A stretch of 64,000 nt of DNA, taken from positions 92,171-156,170 of the forward strand of contig CAWDWP010000017.1 in NCBI GenBank assembly GCA_963806045.1, in the 5' to 3' direction. Every line of letters begins with the position of its first letter. The stretch's first letter is position 1. The DNA comes from DATCHW01 sp963806045. GTDB lineage: Bacteria; Bacteroidota; Ignavibacteria; Tepidaquicellales; Tepidaquicellaceae. Under the pieces are notes generated by a model. The model saw nothing but the letters and a program-made list of their open reading frames with translations. It made no database searches and was not told where the DNA came from. Positions 37,450 through 45,518 of the stretch are shown here, one piece after another. Made by a program: the position numbers and the translations under genes.

Positions 37450-37778
37450 AAATCAAAAATAAAAAAATAAAGACCAATCAAGGAAAAGATGAGCCTCCAA
37501 AAGCGAGATGCGCCATTTGGGATTTGCGTCTTTATGTTGCCGGTAAAACTCCGAAAGCCGTTACTGCGCTCAAGAATCTCAAATTAATCTGCGAAGAAAA
37601 ATTGAGGGGGAAATATAATATTGAAGTGATTGACATCCTGAAAAATCCAAAGATAGGCAGCGATGATCAAATACTCGCACTCCCGACATTAAAGCGAAAA
37701 TTACCGCTCCCGGAAAAGCTGATAATTGGTGATCTTTCAAATACAGAAAGTTTACTTGTGGGATTAAACCTTAAATGA
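37446..37778 (+). CDS. kaiB: KaiB-domain protein
   Basis: 110 residues. A basic N-terminal extension (about 1-22) precedes the thioredoxin-like KaiB domain: WDLRLYVAGKTPKAVTALKNLKLICEEKL, then NIEVIDILKNPKIGSDDQILALPTL, then LPEKLIIGDLSNTESLLVGL. It overlaps the kaiC stop by 4 bp (ATGA), so the pair is coupled. KaiB binds the ATPase ring of KaiC and modulates its state. Gene order C-B is the reverse of the cyanobacterial clock operon. Confidence 0.92.
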   Translation: MKIKNKKIKTNQGKDEPPKARCAIWDLRLYVAGKTPKAVTALKNLKLICEEKLRGKYNIEVIDILKNPKIGSDDQILALPTLKRKLPLPEKLIIGDLSNTESLLVGLNLK

Positions 37779-37801
37779 CGTATATAAAGAACAATTAAAT
37801 C

Positions 37802-38851
37802 TTATTTATTGCTATTTTCCTGAAGCAGTTTTACTATTTTTTCGAGTTCATTTATCCTTTTATCGCGTGCATCTAATTCCTCTTGTTTAATTTTTAATTT
37901 CATATTCAAATCGGTGAGATTTTTCTCAACCTCGCTTTTATCCCAGTAACCTATATCTTCGAAGTAACCTTTAAAAAGAAAGTTGTGCTTCAAAGCTTCC
38001 ATATTCTGAGAAAAACTGAATGAACCCTGCTCTAAATTTGCAGTTGTTTGATCCGCGTTTCGGATTAAAGATTTAAGATTATTTGCAAAAGTAGTATCTG
38101 TTAATAATGTTCCCACCACGCTTTCGCTCGAGTTCATTTTATTTGTTATTTCCGCGATGTCTTGTGTTATCGCTCTCATTTTCTGTGTCATTGGAACAAC
38201 TTCTGTTGTTATTATATCAACACTTGACGAAATATTCCGTAGAACATTATTTACTAATCCCGCTGATGATGCGAACCCTTTCATTGTTGAATCGACATAG
38301 TTATACAAAGATTCATTATTGATAAGCTGTCCTAAAGTTCCTTTTCCGTTTTTAATACTTGATATCATTTCTCCGACGTCTTTCGTGATGACAGTTGCAT
38401 TGTCACCGGTTTCTTTCAGGGATTTTAAAATATCTTCTGCATCAACAGGTTTAATAGATTCAAGCCAGTCATTATCTTCCACGGATTGAGCAGATTCATT
38501 TCCCGGTGTTATATCTATAATTTTATTTCCAATAAGTCCTTCAGAAACAACTGAAACTTTTGAATCCCGTTTTATGAACTGCTTCACACTGCTTACGATA
38601 GTAAGTACCACCCGGACTTTAGTTCCGGACATAATTTCAATTTTACTTACAGTTCCGACGCTGATTCCGTTAAACCTCACATTGCTTCCTTCCAATAAGC
38701 CGCTGACTTTTTCGAAAACTGATTGAATCTTCATTGTAGAAGTAAATAAATTTTGCTTGCTTCCGATTACGAAAAGCGCAACCAATAAAAGAAACGCTCC
38801 TACAATAATAAAAAGAGCAGATACGAGTTTAGTACTTTTTTTCTTTTCCAT
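37802..38851 (-). CDS. mlaD: MlaD/MCE-domain substrate-binding protein
   Basis: 349 residues: N-terminal membrane anchor (LVSALFIIVGAFLLLVALFVIG), MCE domain about 40-120 (VFEKVSGLLEGSNVRFNGISVGTVSKIEI ... GLIGNKIIDITPG), then a long helical region with a C-terminal coiled coil (LNMKLKIKQEELDARDKRINELEKIVKLL). The periplasmic lipid-binding subunit of an Mla-type ABC system moving phospholipids between membranes. Last gene of the LysE-barrel-mlaE-mlaF-mlaD operon, 32 bp after mlaF. Confidence 0.9.
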   Translation of the reverse strand: MEKKKSTKLVSALFIIVGAFLLLVALFVIGSKQNLFTSTMKIQSVFEKVSGLLEGSNVRFNGISVGTVSKIEIMSGTKVRVVLTIVSSVKQFIKRDSKVSVVSEGLIGNKIIDITPGNESAQSVEDNDWLESIKPVDAEDILKSLKETGDNATVITKDVGEMISSIKNGKGTLGQLINNESLYNYVDSTMKGFASSAGLVNNVLRNISSSVDIITTEVVPMTQKMRAITQDIAEITNKMNSSESVVGTLLTDTTFANNLKSLIRNADQTTANLEQGSFSFSQNMEALKHNFLFKGYFEDIGYWDKSEVEKNLTDLNMKLKIKQEELDARDKRINELEKIVKLLQENSNK

Positions 38852-38883
38852 TTTAAGTATGACTTAAATAGTTATTAAAAATC

Positions 38884-39660
38884 TTATTCAAAAAATCCTT
38901 TGACAAATTCATCCTCTGATTTTTGAAGTTCGTCGAAGGTGCCTTCTGCTGCAAAGACACCATCTTTCAACACAACCATTCTGTCAGCAGTTAATTCTGC
39001 ACAATGTATATCATGAGTAACTATAACTGAAGTTACCTTGAACTTTTCCTGCATTTTCAATATCAAGTTGCTTATCTCTTTTGACGTTGCAGGGTCAAGA
39101 CCTGTTGTGGGTTCATCATATAATATTATTTCCGGTTTCAAAATTAATGTGCGTGCAAGCCCTATTCGTTTTTTCATACCACCGGATAATTCAGAGGGCA
39201 TTTTGTCGAGGGCTTCTTCCAGACCGACATTAGCAAGAACTTCTCTGATTCTTTTTTCGACTTCCTCGGAAGATAATTTTTCCTTCCTTATAAGTGGAAA
39301 TTCGAGGTTTTCCCTGACACTCATAGAATCATAAAGCGCACCGCTTTGAAAAATAAAACCAATTTTTATCCTTAGCTCCCGTAATTCTTTTATGGAAAGA
39401 TTCGGGACATCTTCTTTTAAAACATTTACATTCCCGCTGGTTGGCATCATCAACCCCACAATACATTGTAAAGTGACAGATTTACCGGAACCGGATTTCC
39501 CGAGAATAATTAAGGTTTCACCTCTGTAAACTTTAAGGTTAACATCTTTTAAAATATCATTACCACCAAGAGTCTTTTTCAGATGCTCAAGGTCAATTAC
39601 AATTTCCTTTGTCTCAGATGATTCGGCTTTTGTATCGGTATTTTCTGTCATTTTATTCAT
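38884..39660 (-). CDS. mlaF: Mla-type ABC transporter ATP-binding protein
   Basis: 258 residues. Walker A GKSGSGKS, Q-loop IGFIFQSGALYDSMSVRENLEFPL, signature LSGGMKKRIGLARTL, Walker B EIILYDEPTTGLDPATS, H-loop VIVTHD. The Leu-Ser-Gly-Gly-Met-Lys-Lys-Arg signature and the GALYDSMSV stretch are typical of MlaF/Ttg2A. A short acidic N-terminal extension carries several Glu/Asp residues. Cytoplasmic energy-coupling subunit for MlaE, 8 bp downstream of mlaE. Confidence 0.92.
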   Translation of the reverse strand: MNKMTENTDTKAESSETKEIVIDLEHLKKTLGGNDILKDVNLKVYRGETLIILGKSGSGKSVTLQCIVGLMMPTSGNVNVLKEDVPNLSIKELRELRIKIGFIFQSGALYDSMSVRENLEFPLIRKEKLSSEEVEKRIREVLANVGLEEALDKMPSELSGGMKKRIGLARTLILKPEIILYDEPTTGLDPATSKEISNLILKMQEKFKVTSVIVTHDIHCAELTADRMVVLKDGVFAAEGTFDELQKSEDEFVKGFFE

Positions 39661-39668
39661 TATATGTT

Positions 39669-40436
39669 TTATAATATCATTGTTATTTGAACTGCAATCA
39701 TATCAAGAATAATAACCAATAAAGATGCATATACAACGGAAACATTTGCCGCTATGCCAACACTTGCTGTTCCTCTTGAAGCCGTATATCCCTGGTGAGT
39801 TCCAACTAAGCCGATTGCAAATCCGAAAAAGAATGTCTTTATAGTTGAAGGGATAATATCTGCAAAAGATAAAGCCGAAAACACTGTAGAAAAATATAAT
39901 TGAAGGCTTTGTCCGCTAAAAATATTTAAAGCAGTAAAGCCGCCAATCAGAGCAATGGTATCTGCATAAATAATAAGCAAGGGTATCATTAAAGTGGTAG
40001 CTGTAATTCTTGTCACCACAAGATATTTGAATGGATTAGTCGCCGAAACTTCCATTGCATCTATCTGTTCAGAAACTTTCATAGACCCGAGTTCAGCTCC
40101 AATTCCCGAGCCTATCTTCCCTGCACATATCAATCCGGTAATGACTGGTCCTATTTCCCGGACTATGGAAATAGATATCATCGTTGGAATCAAGGAAACC
40201 GCACCGAATTTTGTAAGCATAGGAATTGACTGCAGTGCAAGAACAAATCCAATGATAAATCCTGTTACGCTTACAAGACCTAATGATTTATTCCCGACTT
40301 CAAAAAACTGTTTAAACATTTCCTTAAATTCAAAAGGAGGTTTAAAGACTTCTTTAAAATACCTCATTGCAAAATTAAATAAGCCGTAAACAGTCAGCAG
40401 AAAGTTATTTAAGTATTTTGGTAATGTCTGGTTCAA
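39669..40436 (-). CDS. mlaE: Mla-type ABC transporter permease
   Basis: 255 residues, five or six membrane helices. MlaE/DUF140 motifs: GFIIGFVLALQSIPMLTKFGA, SIVREIGPVITGLICAGKIGSGIGAELGSMKVSEQIDAMEV, and GFAIGLVGTHQGYTASRGTASVG. Inner-membrane channel of the lipid-transport system with mlaF and mlaD directly downstream. mlaB, mlaC and mlaA are not present here. Confidence 0.92.
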   Translation of the reverse strand: MNQTLPKYLNNFLLTVYGLFNFAMRYFKEVFKPPFEFKEMFKQFFEVGNKSLGLVSVTGFIIGFVLALQSIPMLTKFGAVSLIPTMISISIVREIGPVITGLICAGKIGSGIGAELGSMKVSEQIDAMEVSATNPFKYLVVTRITATTLMIPLLIIYADTIALIGGFTALNIFSGQSLQLYFSTVFSALSFADIIPSTIKTFFFGFAIGLVGTHQGYTASRGTASVGIAANVSVVYASLLVIILDMIAVQITMIL

Positions 40437-40452
40437 AAATTTATTTATTTAA

Positions 40453-41076
40453 TTAATTATCTCTTCTGATTTTAATATCCATGAATGGATTTGCAATTCC
40501 AAGTATTATGCCGAATGATATATCAGTAATATCAGAATCTTGTTTTCTAAACATAAATGTATGACGAATTTTTATATGAGGAAATATTAAAAGTTTATGA
40601 TTCCTTAACGAATAACCGAATGTCAGTTCGGGAAATATTCCCTGTTTATCAAAGTTAGTAAAATAACCTGCTCCCATCGACAAAACACCTGTACCCTGCA
40701 AATTGTGGGAGGGTTCAATTTTTGAATCCAGTAATAAATCATATTTATAAGATAGCCTGAGATGGTGTGAAATATTTCCTGCAAAAACGAATGAATATTC
40801 AAAAGCAAATCTATGCTCACCAAACTTACCAAAACCCACTGATAATTCTTTTGTAATCCCGGCATAAACTTTTTTATTTTCATATAATATAATAGGGTTC
40901 AAAAGGTATAAAAATACTACAGCCCCGATATATATTGCCGAAGTTGAAGTTGGAGAATTTAATGTGTTTTCTTTATCCGGTAATGAAATCGGTTGACTCG
41001 TCGAAGAATTAATTTGCGAATAACTGTTGCTGCAAATAAACAGGAGTAAAATTATATTTATTATTATTTTTTTCAT
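40453..41076 (-). CDS. hypothetical outer-membrane barrel-like protein in the mla operon
   Basis: 207 residues. Signal peptide IIINIILLLFICSNSYSQ; a short linker with one hydrophobic segment (TSAIYIGAVVFLYLLNPIILY); then amphipathic strands (KELSVGFGKFGEHRFAFEYSFVFAG, HHLRLSYKYDLLL, LTFGYSLRNHKLLIFPHIKIRHTF) consistent with a small beta-barrel. It lies 16 bp upstream of mlaE and directly (2 bp) downstream of the LysE gene, so it is part of the operon. An envelope partner of the Mla system is possible but unproven; no named family recognised. Confidence 0.65.
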   Translation of the reverse strand: MKKIIINIILLLFICSNSYSQINSSTSQPISLPDKENTLNSPTSTSAIYIGAVVFLYLLNPIILYENKKVYAGITKELSVGFGKFGEHRFAFEYSFVFAGNISHHLRLSYKYDLLLDSKIEPSHNLQGTGVLSMGAGYFTNFDKQGIFPELTFGYSLRNHKLLIFPHIKIRHTFMFRKQDSDITDISFGIILGIANPFMDIKIRRDN

Positions 41077-41078
41077 AA

Positions 41079-41855
41079 TTATAAAATACTAAACACAGAA
41101 ATAGCTGCCTTGATAAATAGAAAAACACCAAGCAGCAACAAAATAATTCCGGCAATGACATTTAGCTTATTTACGGTTGCCGGGTTAATTCGCTTTTTAT
41201 TACCGGTTATCAACTTTAACAACGTATAAAACCAGGCATATGTTCCGATAAATGCTCCTACTGAAAATAATAGCCCGCCAAGAAAAGATGAACTCAGGAA
41301 ATTATATCCTTTCAAATACCCAACAAGTGCAATCCATGAAGCAGGCAAAGTTAATGAAGATAAACATAACATCACTCCCATAAAAAATAATCCCAGGAAA
41401 TTTGACTTATTAATTTCAGGGACTTTGAGACGAGTTGCAATGTTTTTTGCTTTTTCTGTCAATTTATCGGCTTTGGTAAGAGCTGAATTTAACTTTGTTG
41501 ATTCTTCTGCTTCCAGCTTGTTGTATGTAACCTTTGATCTCATAATTTTCAGACCATAAATTATAACAATAGCACATCCGGTAAAAGTGAGCACTATTTC
41601 AATTGTATAAGTATTATTCTCATAAAAATCTGCAACGACTGAAGGAAAAAAAGAAATAATCAAAGTAATTCCCGCGAAAGCTATCAGGCAATAGAAGAAA
41701 TCCATGAACGCAGCACCGGCAGCAACTGCTTTCCCTTCCTTAATTTCATTATTAAATCCTTTAGAAATAATTGCAAAGGCAATAGGTCCCATCGGAGGTA
41801 TTGAAACAATATATCCCGTTAATATTCCTGCTATTAAATTAATAATTAAACTCAA
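41079..41855 (-). CDS. LysE-family transporter
   Basis: 258 residues with six predicted helices. The first helix reads GILTGYIVSIPPMGPIAFAIISKGF, the LysE/RhtB opening with its Pro-rich turn. An unusually long charged cytoplasmic loop (about 105-150, TYNKLEAEESTKLNSALTKA) separates the halves. LysE members export amino acids or other small solutes; the substrate here is unknown. First gene of the operon led by regulon promoter copy 3, with a leader of about 150 nt. Confidence 0.8.
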   Translation of the reverse strand: MSLIINLIAGILTGYIVSIPPMGPIAFAIISKGFNNEIKEGKAVAAGAAFMDFFYCLIAFAGITLIISFFPSVVADFYENNTYTIEIVLTFTGCAIVIIYGLKIMRSKVTYNKLEAEESTKLNSALTKADKLTEKAKNIATRLKVPEINKSNFLGLFFMGVMLCLSSLTLPASWIALVGYLKGYNFLSSSFLGGLLFSVGAFIGTYAWFYTLLKLITGNKKRINPATVNKLNVIAGIILLLLGVFLFIKAAISVFSIL

Positions 41856-42012
41856 GTTATGCTATATAGTTTATGTTTTTTGAACATTAAGTTGCATTAA
41901 TCTTTGTTTTAATGAAATTTAATGAAATACTTAGTTAGTAATCCAATCCGTATTTCGATATCTATAAAACTATATTTAATTTATTATAAGATAATAAAAA
42001 TTAATTAATTAA

Positions 42013-42058
42013 TTAATAGTGCAAAGGTATGAAAAAGGAACTAATCCGTATGGATTAG
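42013..42058 (-). promoter_or_regulatory. regulon promoter, copy 3 (LysE-mla operon)
   Basis: Minus strand: CTAATCC-ATAC-GGATTAG (42058-42041, perfect palindrome), 22 nt beginning TTCCTTTTTCATACC, then -10-like TATTAA (42018-42013). Points to the LysE-family gene. A (TTAA)n-like run follows at 42000-42016. Confidence 0.75.
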
Positions 42059-42113
42059 TTCGGGAATCAAAATCCTTAATAATTCATATTGGTCGTCAGA
42101 ACTTGATAATTAT

Positions 42114-42866
42114 CTAAGCGAAACTCAAACAAGCAATGATGGTTTTAATTGCCAGTTTTGTCTCATTTGGGTTTTTGACCTGTATAGACGATACAGCTCC
42201 GTTTTCTTCTGCCGGATAGTCGTTTCCACCGGGGAACAGTGCATCCCCGATGAAAATCATCTCCTGAAATGTAATGCCAAGAATGTCCCGTAGTTTTTTT
42301 ACACCGTAGGCTTTGTCGATACCCGGCTTGGTGATGTCAACGGACGTCGTACCACCTAATCGCACGGAAAATTCCGGAATATAGGTATCAAGGATTGCTT
42401 TAATCTTTTTACGTTTGACAAAATCAGGGTCCCATTTTTTCTTTTCTTCTATAGGAGCCTGCTGACCTAAGGCTGAAAATGTTATTTGACTTCCCCGGTC
42501 TTCAATTACCTCTCCCCAGACTTTTTCTACCTTATAGTCTGCAATTCCGAGCGCATTCTTCAGAGAAATTACGATTTTTTCTTTTTCATCTGAGGTGAAA
42601 TCCTCTGAATATATCTTCTTCCAATCCCCGGTGTATTGAAAGAACTTAGTACCACATGTAGGAAGGAGAGACATATTCTTAAGGCGTTCATCATTTGGAA
42701 AATTGGAGAGTAATTGTTTTTCAAATTGAGACCAATCTCCTCCTGAAATCACAGCCACTTTGACGATACCAAGAAGGTCATGCATTAATGCAGACATTTC
42801 AGAATCAAGAGATGCTTTACTTTCCGCAAGTGTTCCGTCCAAATCAAAAACAATTAGTTTTTTCAT
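42114..42866 (-). CDS. HAD-IIB hydrolase, sugar-phosphatase/phosphomannomutase-like
   Basis: 250 residues. HAD motif I is IVFDLDGTLAES (Asp-x-Asp), motif II VISGG, motif III Lys in SVDITKPGIDKAYG, motif IV IFIGDALFPGGNDYPA. The cap region with VWGEVIEDRGSQITFSALGQQAP matches the eukaryotic-type phosphomannomutase/HAD-IIB subgroup, so a sugar phosphatase or mutase acting on mannose phosphates is likely. It is 6 bp downstream of the GH130 gene, which handles mannosides, so joint mannose metabolism is a fair inference. Confidence 0.82.
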   Translation of the reverse strand: MKKLIVFDLDGTLAESKASLDSEMSALMHDLLGIVKVAVISGGDWSQFEKQLLSNFPNDERLKNMSLLPTCGTKFFQYTGDWKKIYSEDFTSDEKEKIVISLKNALGIADYKVEKVWGEVIEDRGSQITFSALGQQAPIEEKKKWDPDFVKRKKIKAILDTYIPEFSVRLGGTTSVDITKPGIDKAYGVKKLRDILGITFQEMIFIGDALFPGGNDYPAEENGAVSSIQVKNPNETKLAIKTIIACLSFA

Positions 42867-42872
42867 TATACT

Positions 42873-44012
42873 TTAATCTTTATTATTGAATTTATTATGG
42901 ATATCCTCTTTTGCTCCGGGCGGATCTGCTACGGCTTCCTGCGGTAAAATATCAGGCAGGTCCAGGCGTGCCACACCAATCCGGTCATCTGCCATCCCAT
43001 AATAGACATCAAAGCGGTCAGGTAATCCAATATCGTCGCGTCTGTCAATGCCGGTGGGAAACACAACATTTGGAATTATCCCGTGGCGTTCTTGCAATAG
43101 CTCCGGCTTCAACACTGGCTCCGTTGAGCGATAGCGGATTATGCGAGGATGCTCCTTTGAAAGCACCATAACTCCGGCTGAGTAACACAGATTAAGTAAA
43201 TTACTTCCTGGCTCAGAAATGTTATGCACACCGTGATAAATAATCAGCCAGCCATGACGGGTGAGGATAGGCGGAGTACCGCCCCCGATTTTGAGCCGCT
43301 CCCATAGAGAAACCGGGGCAGCAAGACGGTGATGAGAGTTAAAAAGACCAAGGTGATTGGGCTCGAGGTCATCCAAAGCCATCGGGCAGTATGAAATCCA
43401 AATGCTTTCATGAGCGAGATCAACCACACGATGCTTTGCCTCGCAGGCGGTTTCTTCAGGTCTGGTGCCGGGGAAAAGAGGGCGATGGATGATTGCCATC
43501 TGCATTTTTCCTGCGTGATTGGGAATAGCAACGGGAAAGAGGCTTGCATCCTTGTTGTCCACATTGACGAAATCGATGCTACGAAACGGTTCGAAGGTTG
43601 CGAGCCCGAGCCGCTTCCAGTGAAACAAATCCTCAGACACTGCCATAGCTATCCGTGGACCTACCGGCGAATGTGCCGTGTATGTCATCAAATAGCGCTG
43701 GAACCGTTCCATGAAGGTGATGCGCGGGTCTTCACATCCGCCGCTGCCATCTGCTCTCATCTCGTAATCTGCCTCCGGCTCCAGTGCTATACCAAGCCTC
43801 TCGACACCTGTCGGGTCGCCTGCATCATTAAACAAAACCCGGGCAATACCTATGCGGGAATGATTCCCCTTTGCGACGAGACGCGGGAACAAGTAAAGTT
43901 TTCCATCATGTCCACGAATGGCTGCCGGATTCAGGACACCTTCCACCTCCAGCGGATTACCTTGTTCCGGCTCCATAATCTGCCCCAGACGCTGCAATTG
44001 AAAGCTACTCAT
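42873..44012 (-). CDS. GH130-type glycoside phosphorylase/glycosidase, probably acquired
   Basis: 379 residues, five-bladed propeller family: EVEGVLNPAAIRGHDGKLYLFPRLV, GCEDPRITFMERFQRYLMTYTAHS, DFVNVDNKDASLFP and GGGTPPILTRHGWLIIYHGVHN. GH130 enzymes phosphorolyse or hydrolyse beta-mannosides. Codon use is clearly GC-richer than both neighbours (stretches such as CGGGCAATACCTATGCGGG), which suggests recent transfer. It overlaps the pyruvate kinase gene by 8 bp at its start and is followed 6 bp later by the HAD gene, so it is nevertheless built into the operon. Confidence 0.85.
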   Translation of the reverse strand: MSSFQLQRLGQIMEPEQGNPLEVEGVLNPAAIRGHDGKLYLFPRLVAKGNHSRIGIARVLFNDAGDPTGVERLGIALEPEADYEMRADGSGGCEDPRITFMERFQRYLMTYTAHSPVGPRIAMAVSEDLFHWKRLGLATFEPFRSIDFVNVDNKDASLFPVAIPNHAGKMQMAIIHRPLFPGTRPEETACEAKHRVVDLAHESIWISYCPMALDDLEPNHLGLFNSHHRLAAPVSLWERLKIGGGTPPILTRHGWLIIYHGVHNISEPGSNLLNLCYSAGVMVLSKEHPRIIRYRSTEPVLKPELLQERHGIIPNVVFPTGIDRRDDIGLPDRFDVYYGMADDRIGVARLDLPDILPQEAVADPPGAKEDIHNKFNNKD

Positions 44013-45057
44013 CGACTCTCATCCTCTTCACTTTTTTGTATATAGAAGACGCTTCAGTAAATTTAATGATTTGTTTCATCATATCAACGCATTCTACAGG
44101 ATACAAACCTACTGCGGTTTCAGCAGATAACATAACATAATCCGAACCGTCCAATACAGCGTTAGTAACATCTGAAACCTCCGCTCTTTCGGGGTTATGA
44201 TTTTCAGTCATGCTCTCCAGCATCTGAGTAGCAGTAATGACAAATTTTTTTGCACGGTTACATTTTCTTATTATCTCTTTTTGGACTATCGGCACTTCAT
44301 ATATAGGAATAGAAACTCCCATGTCACCTCTTGCAACCATGATTCCATCACAGACTTTTATTATTTCATCAATATTATTAATGCCTTCCCGATTCTCGAT
44401 CTTTGCAATAATCCGGTATTTATAAGGATAATTCTTGAGATATTCTTTAACAGCCACAATGTCTTCCTTTCTTCTAACAAATGACTGCGCTATATATTCA
44501 ATTTTATTATCCATGCAAAAACGGATGTTCTTCTTGTCCTTTTCTGTCATTCCTTTGAAGTTCAACTTAATATCGGGCATATTAATACCTTTTCGTTCTT
44601 TGATCAACCCGGGAACAATTACCCTGGTCTTTACCATGTTATTATTTTGCCCAATAACTAAAAGAGCAATATTGCCATCATCAATATATATGTGCTGACC
44701 TTTCTCAAACTCATTTAAAGAATCCCGGTAATCAAATGGTATTACACTACCTTCTCCCAAAATATTCTCTTGAGTCAACCAAACTACCTGCCCTTTATTT
44801 ACCTTTATAGCCTGACCTTCCTTTAGTCTTCCAACCCTTATACGATAGCCTTCTAAATCTCCTAATACCTTAACATTAAAGTGATATTTTTTATTTAGTT
44901 TTCTTATGATTTGTATCTGATTCAAATGAATATTTAAGGTGGAGTGTGAGAAATTTAACCTTGCGATTCCCATACCGGCACTCATCATCTTTCTCAGAAT
45001 ATTTTCTTTGCTTGAAGCAGGTCCTAATGTGCAAATTATTTTAGTCTTGCAAATCAA
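44005..45057 (-). CDS. pyk: short pyruvate kinase lacking the C-terminal domain
   Basis: 350 residues; ordinary pyruvate kinases have about 470 or more. The TIM-barrel and B domain are present: KTKIICTLGPASSKENI, GMGIARLNFSHST, VKVLGDLEGYRIRVG, EYIAQSFVRRKEDI, GIMVARGDMGVSIP, and VITATQMLESMTENHNPERAEVSDVTNAVLDGSDYVMLSAETA. It stops right after, so the regulatory C domain is absent rather than frameshifted. It should still transfer phosphate from PEP to ADP. It sits between a cupin gene and GH130. Confidence 0.87.
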   Translation of the reverse strand: MICKTKIICTLGPASSKENILRKMMSAGMGIARLNFSHSTLNIHLNQIQIIRKLNKKYHFNVKVLGDLEGYRIRVGRLKEGQAIKVNKGQVVWLTQENILGEGSVIPFDYRDSLNEFEKGQHIYIDDGNIALLVIGQNNNMVKTRVIVPGLIKERKGINMPDIKLNFKGMTEKDKKNIRFCMDNKIEYIAQSFVRRKEDIVAVKEYLKNYPYKYRIIAKIENREGINNIDEIIKVCDGIMVARGDMGVSIPIYEVPIVQKEIIRKCNRAKKFVITATQMLESMTENHNPERAEVSDVTNAVLDGSDYVMLSAETAVGLYPVECVDMMKQIIKFTEASSIYKKVKRMRVDE

Positions 45058-45063
45058 AACTGA

Positions 45064-45462
45064 CTATTCAGTTGTTTTACCATCAAACTTTTCATCAATT
45101 GCTTCTGCCTCTTCTTTAGTTTGGCGTATTATTCCATCTTCATGGTTAGGAGGCGAATAAATTGTATAAAGTTTTAACGCTTTTGAATCTGATATATTAA
45201 TAACATTATGTTTTGCGCCGGCAGGTACAATAACGGCATCCCCGTCAGTAACCTCATATTCATTACCATCAATAATACATTTGCCTTGTCCGCTTTCAAA
45301 ACGAAAAAATTGATCATTTTTTTCATGGGTTTCCATGCCAATTTCTTCTTTAGGCTTAAGACTCATTAAAACAAGCTGGCTGTACTTTGCAGTATATAAA
45401 ACTTTTCTAAAATTGCTGTTTCCCAATGTTTGCTCTTCAATGTTATTTTTAAATCCTTTCAT
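45064..45462 (-). CDS. cupin-domain protein
   Basis: 132 residues, one cupin barrel: SQLVLMSLKPKEEIGMETHEKNDQFFRFESGQGKCIIDG gives the first motif (His, Glu region), and DGDAVIVPAGAKHNVINISD the second (Pro-x-Gly-x-x-x-His). Metal-binding cupin, often a sugar-isomerase-like or regulatory protein. The C-terminal tail is acidic. It is 6 bp upstream of pyk, in the sugar cluster. Confidence 0.87.
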   Translation of the reverse strand: MKGFKNNIEEQTLGNSNFRKVLYTAKYSQLVLMSLKPKEEIGMETHEKNDQFFRFESGQGKCIIDGNEYEVTDGDAVIVPAGAKHNVINISDSKALKLYTIYSPPNHEDGIIRQTKEEAEAIDEKFDGKTTE

Positions 45463-45518
45463 GATGTTTATTATTTAATTTTAAAAATATTTTATTGTTG
45501 CGTCATTCTCTGACTCTC

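Noticed and set aside
43410..44045. 211-codon plus-strand frame opposite the GH130 gene
   Set aside because: It is antisense to a well-conserved GH130 protein in GC-richer DNA, where long antisense frames are common; no recognisable motif.
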